A DNA stretch of 44,993 nucleotides from Acidimicrobiales bacterium (GTDB lineage: Bacteria; Actinomycetota; Acidimicrobiia; Acidimicrobiales; AC-9): NCBI GenBank assembly GCA_036491125.1, contig DASXCO010000171.1, forward strand, positions 1-44,993. Direction: 5' to 3'. Below are positions 6,984 to 15,167 of the stretch, piece by piece (position 1 is the stretch's first letter; each line of letters begins with the position of its first letter). The notes below the pieces were generated by a model. It saw only the letters and a program-made list of their open reading frames with translations. It ran no database searches and was not told the origin of the DNA. The translations under genes and the position numbers were made by a program.

Positions 6984-8582
6984 ATGCTCACCGCCACCAA
7001 CCTGCAGTTGCGCGTCGGGCCGCGCCTGCTGCTGGAGCCGGCGGCGTTCCACGTCGCCGCCGGCGACCGTATCGGGCTGGTCGGACGCAACGGGTCAGGC
7101 AAGACGACCCTCGTGAGGGCGCTGGCCGGCGAGATCGCGCCGGCCTCCGGCGAGGTGACCCGCCCGCAGGCGATCGGCTACCTGCCGCAGGATCCGCGGA
7201 CCGGTGACCTGGATGTGCCGGCCCGCCAGCGGATCCTGTCGGCCCGCGGCCTCGACCACCTCAGCCACGAGATGGAGTCGGCCCGCGCCGCCATGGGCGG
7301 GCACGACCCGGTCGCCGTGGACCGGGTGCTTCGTCGCTACGGCGACCTCGAGGACCGCTTCCAGGTCCTCGGCGGCTACGGCGCCGAGGCCGAGGCCAGC
7401 TCGATCGCGTCCAGTCTGGCGCTCGGCGAGCGGGCGCTGGACCAGCCGCTGCGGACGCTGTCCGGGGGTCAGCGCCGCCGGATCGAGCTCGCCCGGGTCC
7501 TGTTCAGCGGGGCGGAGCTGCTGCTGCTGGACGAGCCCACCAACCATCTCGACGCTGATTCGATCGCCTGGCTCCGGGAGTTCCTACGCGCCCATGCCGG
7601 TGGCCTGGTCGTCATCAGCCACGATCGCGACCTGCTCGGATCGACGGTCAACCGGGTCTTCCACCTCGACGCCAACCGGGCGGCCCTCGAGGTCTACAAC
7701 CTCGGCTGGCGTGCCTACCTCGACCAGCGTGAGGTCGACGAGCGCCGCCGGCACCGGGAGCGGGCCAACGCCGAGAAGAGGGCCACCGCGCTGCGCGACC
7801 AGGCGGCGCGCATGCGGGCGAAGGCGACGAAGGCCAAGGCGGCCAAGGGCATGGCCCGGCGCGCCGACCAGATGATGGCGAGCGTCGGCGACGTCCGCAG
7901 GGCCGACCGCGTCGCCCGGCTGCGCTTCCCGAGCCCGACGCCGTGTGGGCGCACACCCCTCGCTGCCACCGGTCTGTCGAAATCCTTCGGATCGCTCGAG
8001 GTCTTCACCGACGTCGACCTGGCCGTCGACCGCGGCTCGCGGGTGGTGGTGCTGGGTCTCAACGGCGCCGGCAAGACCACACTGTTGCGCGTGCTCGTGG
8101 GGCTGGAGGGGCCGGACACGGGGACCGTGACGCCCGGACACGGGCTACGGCTGGGCTATTACGCCCAGGAGCACGAGCGTCTGGATGGAGACGCCAGCGT
8201 GCTCGAGAACATGCGCTCGGCCGCCGCCGGCCTCGAGGTGTCCGAGGCTCGCAGCGTCCTGGGATCGTTCCTCTTCTCAGGTGACGCCGTCCACCAGGCC
8301 GTCGGGACCCTGTCGGGGGGAGAGAAGACCAGGTTGGCGCTGGCCACCCTGGTGGTCTCGGGGGCGAACGTGTTGCTCCTCGACGAGCCCACCAACAACC
8401 TCGATCCCGCAAGCCGGGCCGAGGTGCTCGACGCCCTCGCCCGCTACGAGGGGGCGGTCGTGCTGGTCACCCACGACGAGGCGGCGGTCGAGGCGTTGCG
8501 CCCGGAACGGGTGCTGCTCCTGCCCGACGGGGTGGAGGACGCCTGGCGGGGCGAGCTGGCCGATCTGGTCGCCCTCTCCTGA
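6984..8582 (+). CDS. ABC-F family ATPase
   Basis: The 532-residue protein has two ABC domains and no membrane segments, which defines the ABC-F class of ribosome-acting ATPases. Domain 1 has Walker A GRNGSGKTT, signature LSGGQRRRIELAR and Walker B LLLLDEPTNHLD. Domain 2 has GLNGAGKTT, LSGGEKTRLAL and LLLDEPTNNLD. The Lys/Arg-rich linker at about 240-300 (RRHRERANAEKRATALRDQ, RAKATKAKAAKGMARR) corresponds to the P-site tRNA interaction motif. It may be a housekeeping translation factor or protect ribosomes from antibiotics; the sequence alone does not decide. The start ATG has AGGAG 7 bases upstream. Confidence 0.92.
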   Translation: MLTATNLQLRVGPRLLLEPAAFHVAAGDRIGLVGRNGSGKTTLVRALAGEIAPASGEVTRPQAIGYLPQDPRTGDLDVPARQRILSARGLDHLSHEMESARAAMGGHDPVAVDRVLRRYGDLEDRFQVLGGYGAEAEASSIASSLALGERALDQPLRTLSGGQRRRIELARVLFSGAELLLLDEPTNHLDADSIAWLREFLRAHAGGLVVISHDRDLLGSTVNRVFHLDANRAALEVYNLGWRAYLDQREVDERRRHRERANAEKRATALRDQAARMRAKATKAKAAKGMARRADQMMASVGDVRRADRVARLRFPSPTPCGRTPLAATGLSKSFGSLEVFTDVDLAVDRGSRVVVLGLNGAGKTTLLRVLVGLEGPDTGTVTPGHGLRLGYYAQEHERLDGDASVLENMRSAAAGLEVSEARSVLGSFLFSGDAVHQAVGTLSGGEKTRLALATLVVSGANVLLLDEPTNNLDPASRAEVLDALARYEGAVVLVTHDEAAVEALRPERVLLLPDGVEDAWRGELADLVALS

Positions 8583-8644
8583 GCCCTCGCTGCAGGCCTC
8601 AGCGCGAAGCGCCGAGAGCGATCTTGTCCGGGCCGGCCTCCCGG

Positions 8645-8661
8645 GCCGGCCTCAGGCCGGC
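8645..8661. terminator. Hairpin between convergent ABC-F and small-protein genes
   Basis: GCCGGCCT-C-AGGCCGGC is a near-perfect palindrome that overlaps the stop codon of the leftward gene. GGCCGGCCTC also occurs as a tandem copy at 8631-8654. No T-run follows. It may act as a bidirectional termination or pausing site. Confidence 0.4.
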
Positions 8662-8855
8662 TGGGGCTGATCGACGCGGCGCACGTCCCCGGACGAGAAC
8701 ACGACCGGGAGGACGGACCCGTCCGACAGGCGCTCGACGCGGTACCCGCTCTCGAGGACCTCGGCGACGACGAAGCCCCGGCTCCAGGATGACGTGAAGC
8801 GGTTCACCACCTCGACTCTGGTGCCGGCGCTGCACTCGTCCACTCGCACCAGCAC
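8652..8855 (-). CDS. Small conserved hypothetical protein (67 aa)
   Basis: From GTG 8855 the frame encodes 67 residues rich in beta-strand pattern: VDECSAGTRVEVVNRF, then SSWSRGFVVAEVLESGYRVERLSDGSVLPVVF. It ends within the hairpin. The GTG has GGTGGGG five bases upstream. The alternating hydrophobic pattern and the RxSDGxVLPxxF ending look like a small beta-barrel (SH3/Tudor-like) protein that I recall in other actinobacteria, but I cannot name a family. It is transcribed divergently from bioB. The longer frame up to 9176 overlaps bioB and is not credible. Confidence 0.6.
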   Translation of the reverse strand: MLVRVDECSAGTRVEVVNRFTSSWSRGFVVAEVLESGYRVERLSDGSVLPVVFSSGDVRRVDQPQPA

Positions 8856-8974
8856 AGCATCCCCACCTGAACGGGTGGCCAACTTCGGTTGACGTGGCTG
8901 CGAATCTCTGCGAAATGGAGCGCAGTCCGGCCCTCGCCCCACGGCCTCCTTCGAGCGCCGCCCCGAGCAGCCGC

Positions 8975-8990
8975 TAGCGTGTCGCCTCCA
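8975..8990 (+). promoter_or_regulatory. Probable leaderless promoter of bioB
   Basis: TAGCGT (8975-8980) fits the actinobacterial -10 pattern TANNNT and ends 9 bases before the bioB ATG, which has no ribosome binding site. This arrangement suggests a leaderless transcript. I see no clear -35 element or biotin-repressor palindrome in 8856-8974. Confidence 0.4.
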
Positions 8991-10063
8991 TGACCATCGA
9001 GCCCATGGAAGCGGGCGCGCCGCTGGCCCGAGAGGTGGCCATTTCGCCCAGCGCGGAGGCGCGCCCCGCTCGTTCGGTGTTGTCGGCCGCGGGCGCCGCG
9101 CTGCTGGACGAGAAGCGACCGCTCGACGGGGGTGAGCTCCGCGCCCTGGCACTGCTTCCCGACGAGGCGATCCCATCGCTGGCCGCCCTGGCCCACGAGG
9201 TCCGGCTGGCCTGGCGGGGGCCGACGGTCGAGGTGGAGGGGATCCTGTCGGCCAAGACGGGCGGGTGCCCCGAGGACTGCGCCTTCTGCAGCCAGTCGTC
9301 CCGGTTCGACTCGCCCGTCAAGGCCACCCCCTTCCTCGACACCGGCGAGGTGCTGGCGGCTGCCGAGGAGACGGCGAAGCTGGGGGCATCCGAGTTCTGC
9401 CTCGTGCTGGCCGTGCGCGGTCCCGACGAGCGCACGCTGCAGCGCATCATCGACCTGGTGCCCCTCGTCGGGGAGCGCACCGGGCTCAACGTAGCCGTGA
9501 GCGCGGGGATCCTCTCACCCGAGCAGGCGGGGCGTCTGGCCGCCGCCGGCGTGCACCGCTACAACCACAACATCGAGACGGCGCGCTCGTACTTCGGCCG
9601 GATCGTGACGACGCACACCTGGGAGGAGCGGGCGGAGACGTGCCGGTTGGTGCGCCAGCACGGGATGGAGCTCTGCTGCGGCGTCCTCCTCGGCATGGGC
9701 GAGAGCGACGAGCAGCGCCTCGAGCTGCTGGGCCAGCTCCGGGAGCTGGACCCCGCCGAAGTCCCGGTCAACTTCCTCAATCCCCGTCCCGGCACGCCGC
9801 TGGCCGAGCGGCCCATCGTTGGGGCCATGGACGCGCTGCGGTGGATAGCGCTCTTCCGCCTGGCCCTGCCGGGCGTGATTCTCCGCTACGCGGGGGGCAG
9901 GGAGGTCACCCTCGGCCAGCTCCAGGCCATGGGCATGACCGCGGGGATCAACGCCTTGATCGTCGGCAACTACCTGACGACCCTGGGTCGGCCGCCGGAG
10001 GACGATCTGCGGATGCTGGCCGACCTGCGGATGCCCATCGGGGCCCTCAGCCCCGTCATCTGA
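8990..10063 (+). CDS. bioB: Biotin synthase BioB
   Basis: This radical-SAM enzyme inserts sulfur into dethiobiotin, the last step of biotin synthesis. In 357 residues it has the CxxxCxxC motif for the SAM-binding 4Fe-4S cluster (Cys93, Cys97, Cys100 in GGCPEDCAFCSQS). The family blocks YNHNIETARSYF, ETCRLVRQHGMELCCGVLLGMGE, VPVNFLNPRPGTPL and GGREVTLGQLQAMGMTAG are also present. The N-terminal 50 residues extend beyond the E. coli type. No bioA, bioD or bioF is present in the window. The next gene starts directly after the stop codon and encodes the likely accessory protein. Confidence 0.95.
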   Translation: MTIEPMEAGAPLAREVAISPSAEARPARSVLSAAGAALLDEKRPLDGGELRALALLPDEAIPSLAALAHEVRLAWRGPTVEVEGILSAKTGGCPEDCAFCSQSSRFDSPVKATPFLDTGEVLAAAEETAKLGASEFCLVLAVRGPDERTLQRIIDLVPLVGERTGLNVAVSAGILSPEQAGRLAAAGVHRYNHNIETARSYFGRIVTTHTWEERAETCRLVRQHGMELCCGVLLGMGESDEQRLELLGQLRELDPAEVPVNFLNPRPGTPLAERPIVGAMDALRWIALFRLALPGVILRYAGGREVTLGQLQAMGMTAGINALIVGNYLTTLGRPPEDDLRMLADLRMPIGALSPVI

Positions 10064-10237
10064 GTGGCGCGGTCGCACTGCACCGGCTGCGGCCAACCCG
10101 TCGAGCACTGCCCGGGCTGTCGCCGATCGCTGGACCCTCCCCGCTTCTGCCCGTCCTGTGGGCGCCGGCTCACGGTGCTCGTGACCCCGCTGCGGTCGGT
10201 GGGACGGTGTCCCGAGCACGGCGAGAGCGCCAGCTGA
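10064..10237 (+). CDS. bsaP: Biotin synthase auxiliary protein BsaP-like, cysteine-rich (57 aa)
   Basis: The GTG start follows the bioB stop with no gap. The 57-residue product has repeated metal-ligand patterns: HCTGCG (N-terminus), HCPGC, FCPSCG and RCPEH. Mycobacterial BioB is known to need a small cysteine-rich partner, BsaP, encoded directly downstream of bioB. The location, size and Cys/His pattern here match that arrangement. It probably binds an Fe-S cluster and supports BioB turnover. An unrelated zinc-ribbon protein is the alternative. At 57 codons it is easily missed by gene callers. Confidence 0.8.
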   Translation: MARSHCTGCGQPVEHCPGCRRSLDPPRFCPSCGRRLTVLVTPLRSVGRCPEHGESAS

Positions 10238-10259
10238 ACACGCCGGCAGGCTCCCAGGT

Positions 10260-11547
<1,288 letters not shown>

Positions 11548-11569
11548 ATTAACGCGACGCTCGGTCGGG

Positions 11570-12370
11570 CTAGCTCAGCACGTCCTTGCGGAGGAACCGC
11601 CACCAGGCCAGACCCAGGAACACCGCCACGTAGGGGAGCTCCAAGAGCACCCCGTGCACCATGTCGCTGGTCCGGGTCGGCTGGAAGAACAGTCCGTGCC
11701 AGGCGTCGATGTAGTGCGTGGGGAAGGCGAAGCTCATGAAGTCGAGGGCCGAGATGTTGTTGAGGATCTGGCTGACGATCCCGAGCCCGACGCCGCCGGC
11801 CACGGCGGCGAAGGCCGAATCGGTCATGGTCGACAGCAGGAAGGCGAAGGTGACGAAGGACGCCATGCTCCACGCCACGTAGATGGTGCCGAGCGCCAGC
11901 TTTCCGATCGCCGAGGTCTGGGAGACGATCTGGAACGACGGGGTCAGCACCGGGTGCCAGCCGAAGGCGATGATCCCGGCCACGAGGGCGACGACGGTGA
12001 TGACGATGGTCGCCACCACCGACAGCACCGAGGCCACCAACAGCTTGGTGGCCAGGAGACGGGGCCGGGAGACGGGGCGCACGAGAAGGTAGCGCAGGGT
12101 GCCCCACGTCGCCTCGCCCGAGACCGTCTCGCCGGCGAAGAGCGAGACCACGATGACCAGCAGGAAAGCGCTGGTAGCGGTCAAAGCCGCCAGCGGCACG
12201 TTGATCCCCGAGTGCGTGGCCACGTCGAAGTAGCCCCGCTCGTTGCTCGACGGGCTCGGTGGGTTGAGCTTGAGGGCGACGGTCAGGATGATCGGGATCA
12301 GAGCGAGGACGCCGAGGGCGATGTAGGTCCGTGCCCGGCGGACCTGCTTGATGAACTCGACCCGAATCAC
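11570..12370 (-). CDS. ABC-2 type transport permease (no adjacent ATPase)
   Basis: This protein of about 266 residues has six predicted hydrophobic segments, starting with ARTYIALGVLALIPIILTVAL and ending with LLELPYVAVFLGLAWWRFLRKDVL. The LLVRPVSRPRLLATKL loop is typical of ABC-2/NatB-like permeases. GTG 12370 is preferred over ATG 12409 because TATGCT, a good -10 element, ends 9 bases before GTG 12370. The PhoP-type box also ends immediately before ATG 12409, which would leave no room for a promoter. No ATP-binding subunit is nearby, so the ATPase must be encoded elsewhere. Confidence 0.78.
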   Translation of the reverse strand: MIRVEFIKQVRRARTYIALGVLALIPIILTVALKLNPPSPSSNERGYFDVATHSGINVPLAALTATSAFLLVIVVSLFAGETVSGEATWGTLRYLLVRPVSRPRLLATKLLVASVLSVVATIVITVVALVAGIIAFGWHPVLTPSFQIVSQTSAIGKLALGTIYVAWSMASFVTFAFLLSTMTDSAFAAVAGGVGLGIVSQILNNISALDFMSFAFPTHYIDAWHGLFFQPTRTSDMVHGVLLELPYVAVFLGLAWWRFLRKDVLS

Positions 12371-12409
12371 GCCGGCCGGAGCATACCCGGCTCTCCGGGG
12401 TTTCCCCAT

Positions 12410-12426
12410 CTGGGAGCGCTCTGTGA
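12410..12426 (-). promoter_or_regulatory. PhoP-type box upstream of ABC-2 permease
   Basis: Leftward TCACAG-N5-TCCCAG (plus-strand CTGTGA at 12421 and CTGGGA at 12410) has an 11-bp step. It stands back-to-back with the box of the phoP-like gene, 22 bp away. The -10-like TATGCT lies about 24 bp downstream in the direction of transcription. Confidence 0.7.
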
Positions 12427-12448
12427 ATGTGGCTGCTGGGGGCGTTGC

Positions 12449-12465
12449 TCACAGCAAGCTCCCAG
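12449..12465 (+). promoter_or_regulatory. PhoP-type box upstream of phoP-like gene (autoregulation)
   Basis: TCACAG (12449-12454) and TCCCAG (12460-12465) form a direct repeat with an 11-bp step. With flanks it reads TCACAGC-N4-TCCCAGG, close to the known PhoP box TCACAGC-N4-TCACAGC. CATCAT about 10 bp further may be the -10 element. An inverted repeat, TCATCA-GTGG-TGATGA (12478-12493), then covers the start codon. Confidence 0.7.
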
Positions 12466-12489
12466 GTCGGGCTGCCATCATCAGTGGTG

Positions 12490-13212
12490 ATGAGCTGGAA
12501 GGAAAGCCCTACGCGGGGGTCGGAGCCGGCCACGAGGGTCCTGGTGGTCGACGACGAGCAGTACATCCGGGACCTCGTCGGCACGTCCTTGCGCTACGAA
12601 GGCTTCGAGGTGGAGGAGGCGAGCATGGGGCGGGCCGCGCTGGCCGCCGCCTCGTCCTTCCGCCCCGACCTGATCGTGCTCGACGTGCTGCTCCCCGACC
12701 TCGACGGCCTGGAGGTGACCAGGCGCCTGCGGAGCGACGGGCTGCGGGTGCCCGTGCTCTTCCTGACGGCCAGGGACGCCACCGAGGACAAGGTGGCCGG
12801 GTTGACCGTCGGCGGCGACGACTACGTCACGAAGCCCTTCAGCCTCGAGGAGCTGGTGGCGAGGGCGCGGGCAATCCTGCGCCGCACCCAGGGGGAGGCC
12901 GAGTCGGGAGCTCAGCTGCAGTTCGCCGACCTGATGCTCGACGAGGACACCCGGGAGGTGTGGCGCGGCGGCGTCCTCGTCCACCTCACCGCCACCGAGT
13001 TCAACCTCCTTCGCTACTTCATGCTCAACCCCCGGCGGGTCCTGTCCAAGGTGCAGATCCTCGAGCACGTGTGGCAGTACGACTTCGAGGGCGATCCCAA
13101 CGTCCTGGAGACCTACATCAGCTACCTGCGCAAGAAGCTGGACCCGCTGGGACCCCCGCTCATCCACACCAGCCGCCAGGTGGGCTACAGCCTGCGCCTC
13201 CCGCAGGCCTGA
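12490..13212 (+). CDS. phoP: PhoP-like OmpR-family response regulator
   Basis: The 240-residue protein has a receiver domain with Asp21/Asp22, phospho-acceptor Asp65 (LIVLDVLLPD), Thr93 (FLTARD) and Lys115 (DDYVTKPFSLEE). The C-terminal winged helix includes LTATEFNLLRYFMLNPRRVL, LEHVWQYDFEGDPNVLETYISYLRKKLD and HTSRQVGYSLR. The whole sequence strongly resembles mycobacterial PhoP from memory, including GGDDYVTKPFSLEELVAR. ATG 12490 is chosen; GTG 12484 and 12487 are in frame directly before it. The gene is followed by its histidine kinase and preceded by a matching PhoP-type box. Confidence 0.88.
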   Translation: MSWKESPTRGSEPATRVLVVDDEQYIRDLVGTSLRYEGFEVEEASMGRAALAAASSFRPDLIVLDVLLPDLDGLEVTRRLRSDGLRVPVLFLTARDATEDKVAGLTVGGDDYVTKPFSLEELVARARAILRRTQGEAESGAQLQFADLMLDEDTREVWRGGVLVHLTATEFNLLRYFMLNPRRVLSKVQILEHVWQYDFEGDPNVLETYISYLRKKLDPLGPPLIHTSRQVGYSLRLPQA

Positions 13213-13250
13213 TCGTGCGCCGGCGGCACCTACCCGGTCCTGGGGTGGCG

Positions 13251-14690
13251 ATGCGGAGGCTCTCGCTGCGTCAACGCTTGCTGGGGACGCTCGTGCTCCT
13301 CTTCGTCGTGGGCTTCGTGGTGTCCGACGTCGCCAGCTACCGGGCCCTCCAGTCGTTCCTGTTCGGTCGGGTCGACCAGCAGCTGACGGCGTTGAACAAC
13401 GGGCTCACTCGAGGTCTGCTGGTGAGCGGTCGTCTGGACCGAGGTGCCCTGGCCGGTGTGTTCTTCCAGGTCCGCGACAGCCAGGGGGGGCTGGTGGTGA
13501 GCGGCAATGGCAACGCCGTGCCACTCGGTGCCGGCCAGGCGTTCACGCCCCGGCTACCGGACCCCTTGCCGGCGCCTGGTCCGGGAAACAATCCGCTCAC
13601 CCCGGTCTCGACGACCTTCGACACCCAGTCCTCCCAGTCGGGGGGCCCGAGCTACCGGGTGCGGGTCACCACGCTGCCCGGGTTGTCGGCCACGACGGTC
13701 GTCGCCCTGCCGCTCGGCGACGTGAGCTCGACGCTGTCCCATCTGCGATGGATCGAGCTGGCGGTGACCGGCGCAGTCATCGCCCTCGCCGTGCTCGTCG
13801 GGCTGTGGCTGGTGCGGATCAGCTTCCGACCACTTGACGACATCGCCGAGACGGCGGGAGCGATCGCCAAGGGGGAGCTCGACCGCCGCATCCCGGGGAC
13901 GGAGCCTCGGACCGAGATCGGCCGGCTCGGGATCGCCCTGAACGCCATGCTGGCGCGCATCGAGGCCGCCTTCGCCGAGCGCAAGGCCTCCGAAGAGCGC
14001 CTCAGACGATTCGTGGCTGACGCGTCCCACGAGCTGCGCACGCCGCTCACCTCGATCCGGGGCTACGCCGAGCTCTTCCGGCGGGGAGCCGACCGGCGGC
14101 CCGAGGACCTGGCCATGTCGATGCAACGGATCGAGGACGAGGCCACCCGCATGGGCGCGCTCGTCGACGACCTGCTGCTGCTGGCCCGCCTCGACCAGGG
14201 TCGCCCGCTGGACCGGGAGCCGGTCGACCTCGCAGCCGTGGTCGGCCAGGCCGTGGAGGCAGCCCACGCGGTGGAGCCCGAGCGCCCGCTCAGCTTCGCC
14301 GTCGACTCGCCCGTCACCGTGGTCGGTGATCCCCGCCGCCTGCGTCAGGTCGTCGACAACCTGCTGGCCAACGTGCGGACCCACACGCCGCCGGGCTGCC
14401 CGGCGAGCGTGAAGGTGGGCTCCGAGAACGGCAACGCGGTGCTCGAGGTGGCCGACGAGGGGCCGGGCATCGACCCCGTGGCGGCCGAGCGGGTCTTCGA
14501 GCGCTTCTACCGGGCCGACGAGTCGCGCTCCCGCGACAACGGCGGGGTGGGCCTCGGCCTGTCGATCGTCGCCGCCATCACCGACGCCCACGGCGGACGG
14601 GTGCGGGCGGGGCCGCGCGACGGCGGTGGGGCGTCGTTCCTGGTCGAGCTGCCCCGACAGGGCGCGGGTCCCGCCGCCCTCTCCAACTGA
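13251..14690 (+). CDS. phoR: PhoR-like membrane sensor histidine kinase
   Basis: From ATG 13251 (GTG 13245 and 13215 are alternatives) this is a 479-residue kinase. It has one transmembrane segment at about 10-27, an extracytosolic sensor region of about 140 residues, and a second transmembrane segment at about 167-190. A HAMP domain follows (SFRPLDDIAETAGAIAKGEL). The H-box has phospho-accepting His260 (VADASHELRTPLTSIRGYAEL). The N-box (NLLANVRTHT), D-box (VADEGPGI) and G-box (GGVGLGLSI) are intact. It lies 38 bp after the regulator and should phosphorylate it. The signal is not evident from the sensor sequence, which is rich in Pro and Gly in its second half. Confidence 0.9.
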   Translation: MRRLSLRQRLLGTLVLLFVVGFVVSDVASYRALQSFLFGRVDQQLTALNNGLTRGLLVSGRLDRGALAGVFFQVRDSQGGLVVSGNGNAVPLGAGQAFTPRLPDPLPAPGPGNNPLTPVSTTFDTQSSQSGGPSYRVRVTTLPGLSATTVVALPLGDVSSTLSHLRWIELAVTGAVIALAVLVGLWLVRISFRPLDDIAETAGAIAKGELDRRIPGTEPRTEIGRLGIALNAMLARIEAAFAERKASEERLRRFVADASHELRTPLTSIRGYAELFRRGADRRPEDLAMSMQRIEDEATRMGALVDDLLLLARLDQGRPLDREPVDLAAVVGQAVEAAHAVEPERPLSFAVDSPVTVVGDPRRLRQVVDNLLANVRTHTPPGCPASVKVGSENGNAVLEVADEGPGIDPVAAERVFERFYRADESRSRDNGGVGLGLSIVAAITDAHGGRVRAGPRDGGGASFLVELPRQGAGPAALSN

Positions 14691-14740
14691 GCTCGAGCGC
14701 CAAGCGGGTCCACGCCTCGCAGGAATCTGTTGGCGACCGC

Positions 14741-14759
14741 CCGGCTGACCCCCAGCCGG
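14741..14759. terminator. Hairpin after the kinase gene
   Basis: CCGGCTG-ACCCC-CAGCCGG is a perfect 7-bp stem with a 5-base loop, 50 bp after the kinase stop. A 12-base GC palindrome, GCCCCCGGGGGC (14766-14777), follows. Together they may end the phoPR transcript, but no T-run is present. Confidence 0.45.
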
Positions 14760-14800
14760 CTCACAGCCCCCGGGGGCAGGCTCGGCGGGTGGCCACAGTC

Positions 14801-14832
14801 GAATCATTAGGTGATTCTGAGCTGGCTCCCAG
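14801..14832 (+). promoter_or_regulatory. PhoP-type box plus palindrome upstream of redox operon
   Basis: TCTGAG (14816-14821) and TCCCAG (14827-14832) have the 11-bp step, and CATTAG (14805-14810) is a weaker third copy in register. A perfect palindrome, GAATCA-TTAGG-TGATTC (14801-14817), overlaps the first copies and may bind a second regulator. ATG 14853 follows after 20 bp with no ribosome binding site, so the operon may start leaderless. Confidence 0.65.
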
Positions 14833-14852
14833 GCTCGCCCGTCAAACTGTAG

Positions 14853-15167
14853 ATGATGAGCGCTCCCAGCCCCCGGTCCCGAGAGCAGGGCCTCCGTCGG
14901 CTCTCCCGGCTGACCGCATGGGTCGCCGCCGCCGCCATCGCGGCCACGGGCCTCATTGCGGCGGCGGCTGCGGACGCCCTTCCGGGGAGGTCGAGCTCCA
15001 GCTCCGGTTCGACGGTGCAGGGGGGCCAGAGCGGGTCCGGAGACGCGAGCACGACGACGACCGTGACGCCGCCGGACGGGAGCAGCGACACGAGCGGCCT
15101 CCAGCCGGCGGCGCAGGCGCCCGTACCGACGGGGCGATCGCATCACGTCGTCTCGGGCGGGACGTGA
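14853..15167 (+). CDS. Small membrane-anchored or secreted Ser/Thr-rich protein
   Basis: This 104-residue protein has a basic N-terminus (RSREQGLRRLSRL), one hydrophobic segment (about 21-42, TAWVAAAAIAATGLIAAAAAD) and a low-complexity tail rich in Ser, Thr and Gly outside the membrane. There is no clear signal peptidase site decision and no lipobox. I recognise no family, and no FMN-binding motif of the [ST]GA[ST] type is present. It is the first gene of the redox operon. Its stop overlaps the GTG of apbE (GTGA), so it is translationally coupled to it. It may be a scaffold or partner of the membrane redox protein. Confidence 0.65.
   Translation: MMSAPSPRSREQGLRRLSRLTAWVAAAAIAATGLIAAAAADALPGRSSSSSGSTVQGGQSGSGDASTTTTVTPPDGSSDTSGLQPAAQAPVPTGRSHHVVSGGT

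Noticed and set aside
10246-10259. GGCTCCCAGGT, identical to the right half of the PhoP-type boxes
   Set aside because: No partner hexamer lies 11 bp to either side, and it sits at the convergent 3' end between bsaP and the sqdB-like gene, not in a promoter.
14789-15163. In-frame upstream extension of ApbE
   Set aside because: It would overlap nearly all of the 104-residue protein gene and has Arg-rich noise; GTG 15164 with a GTGA overlap fits the operon pattern.
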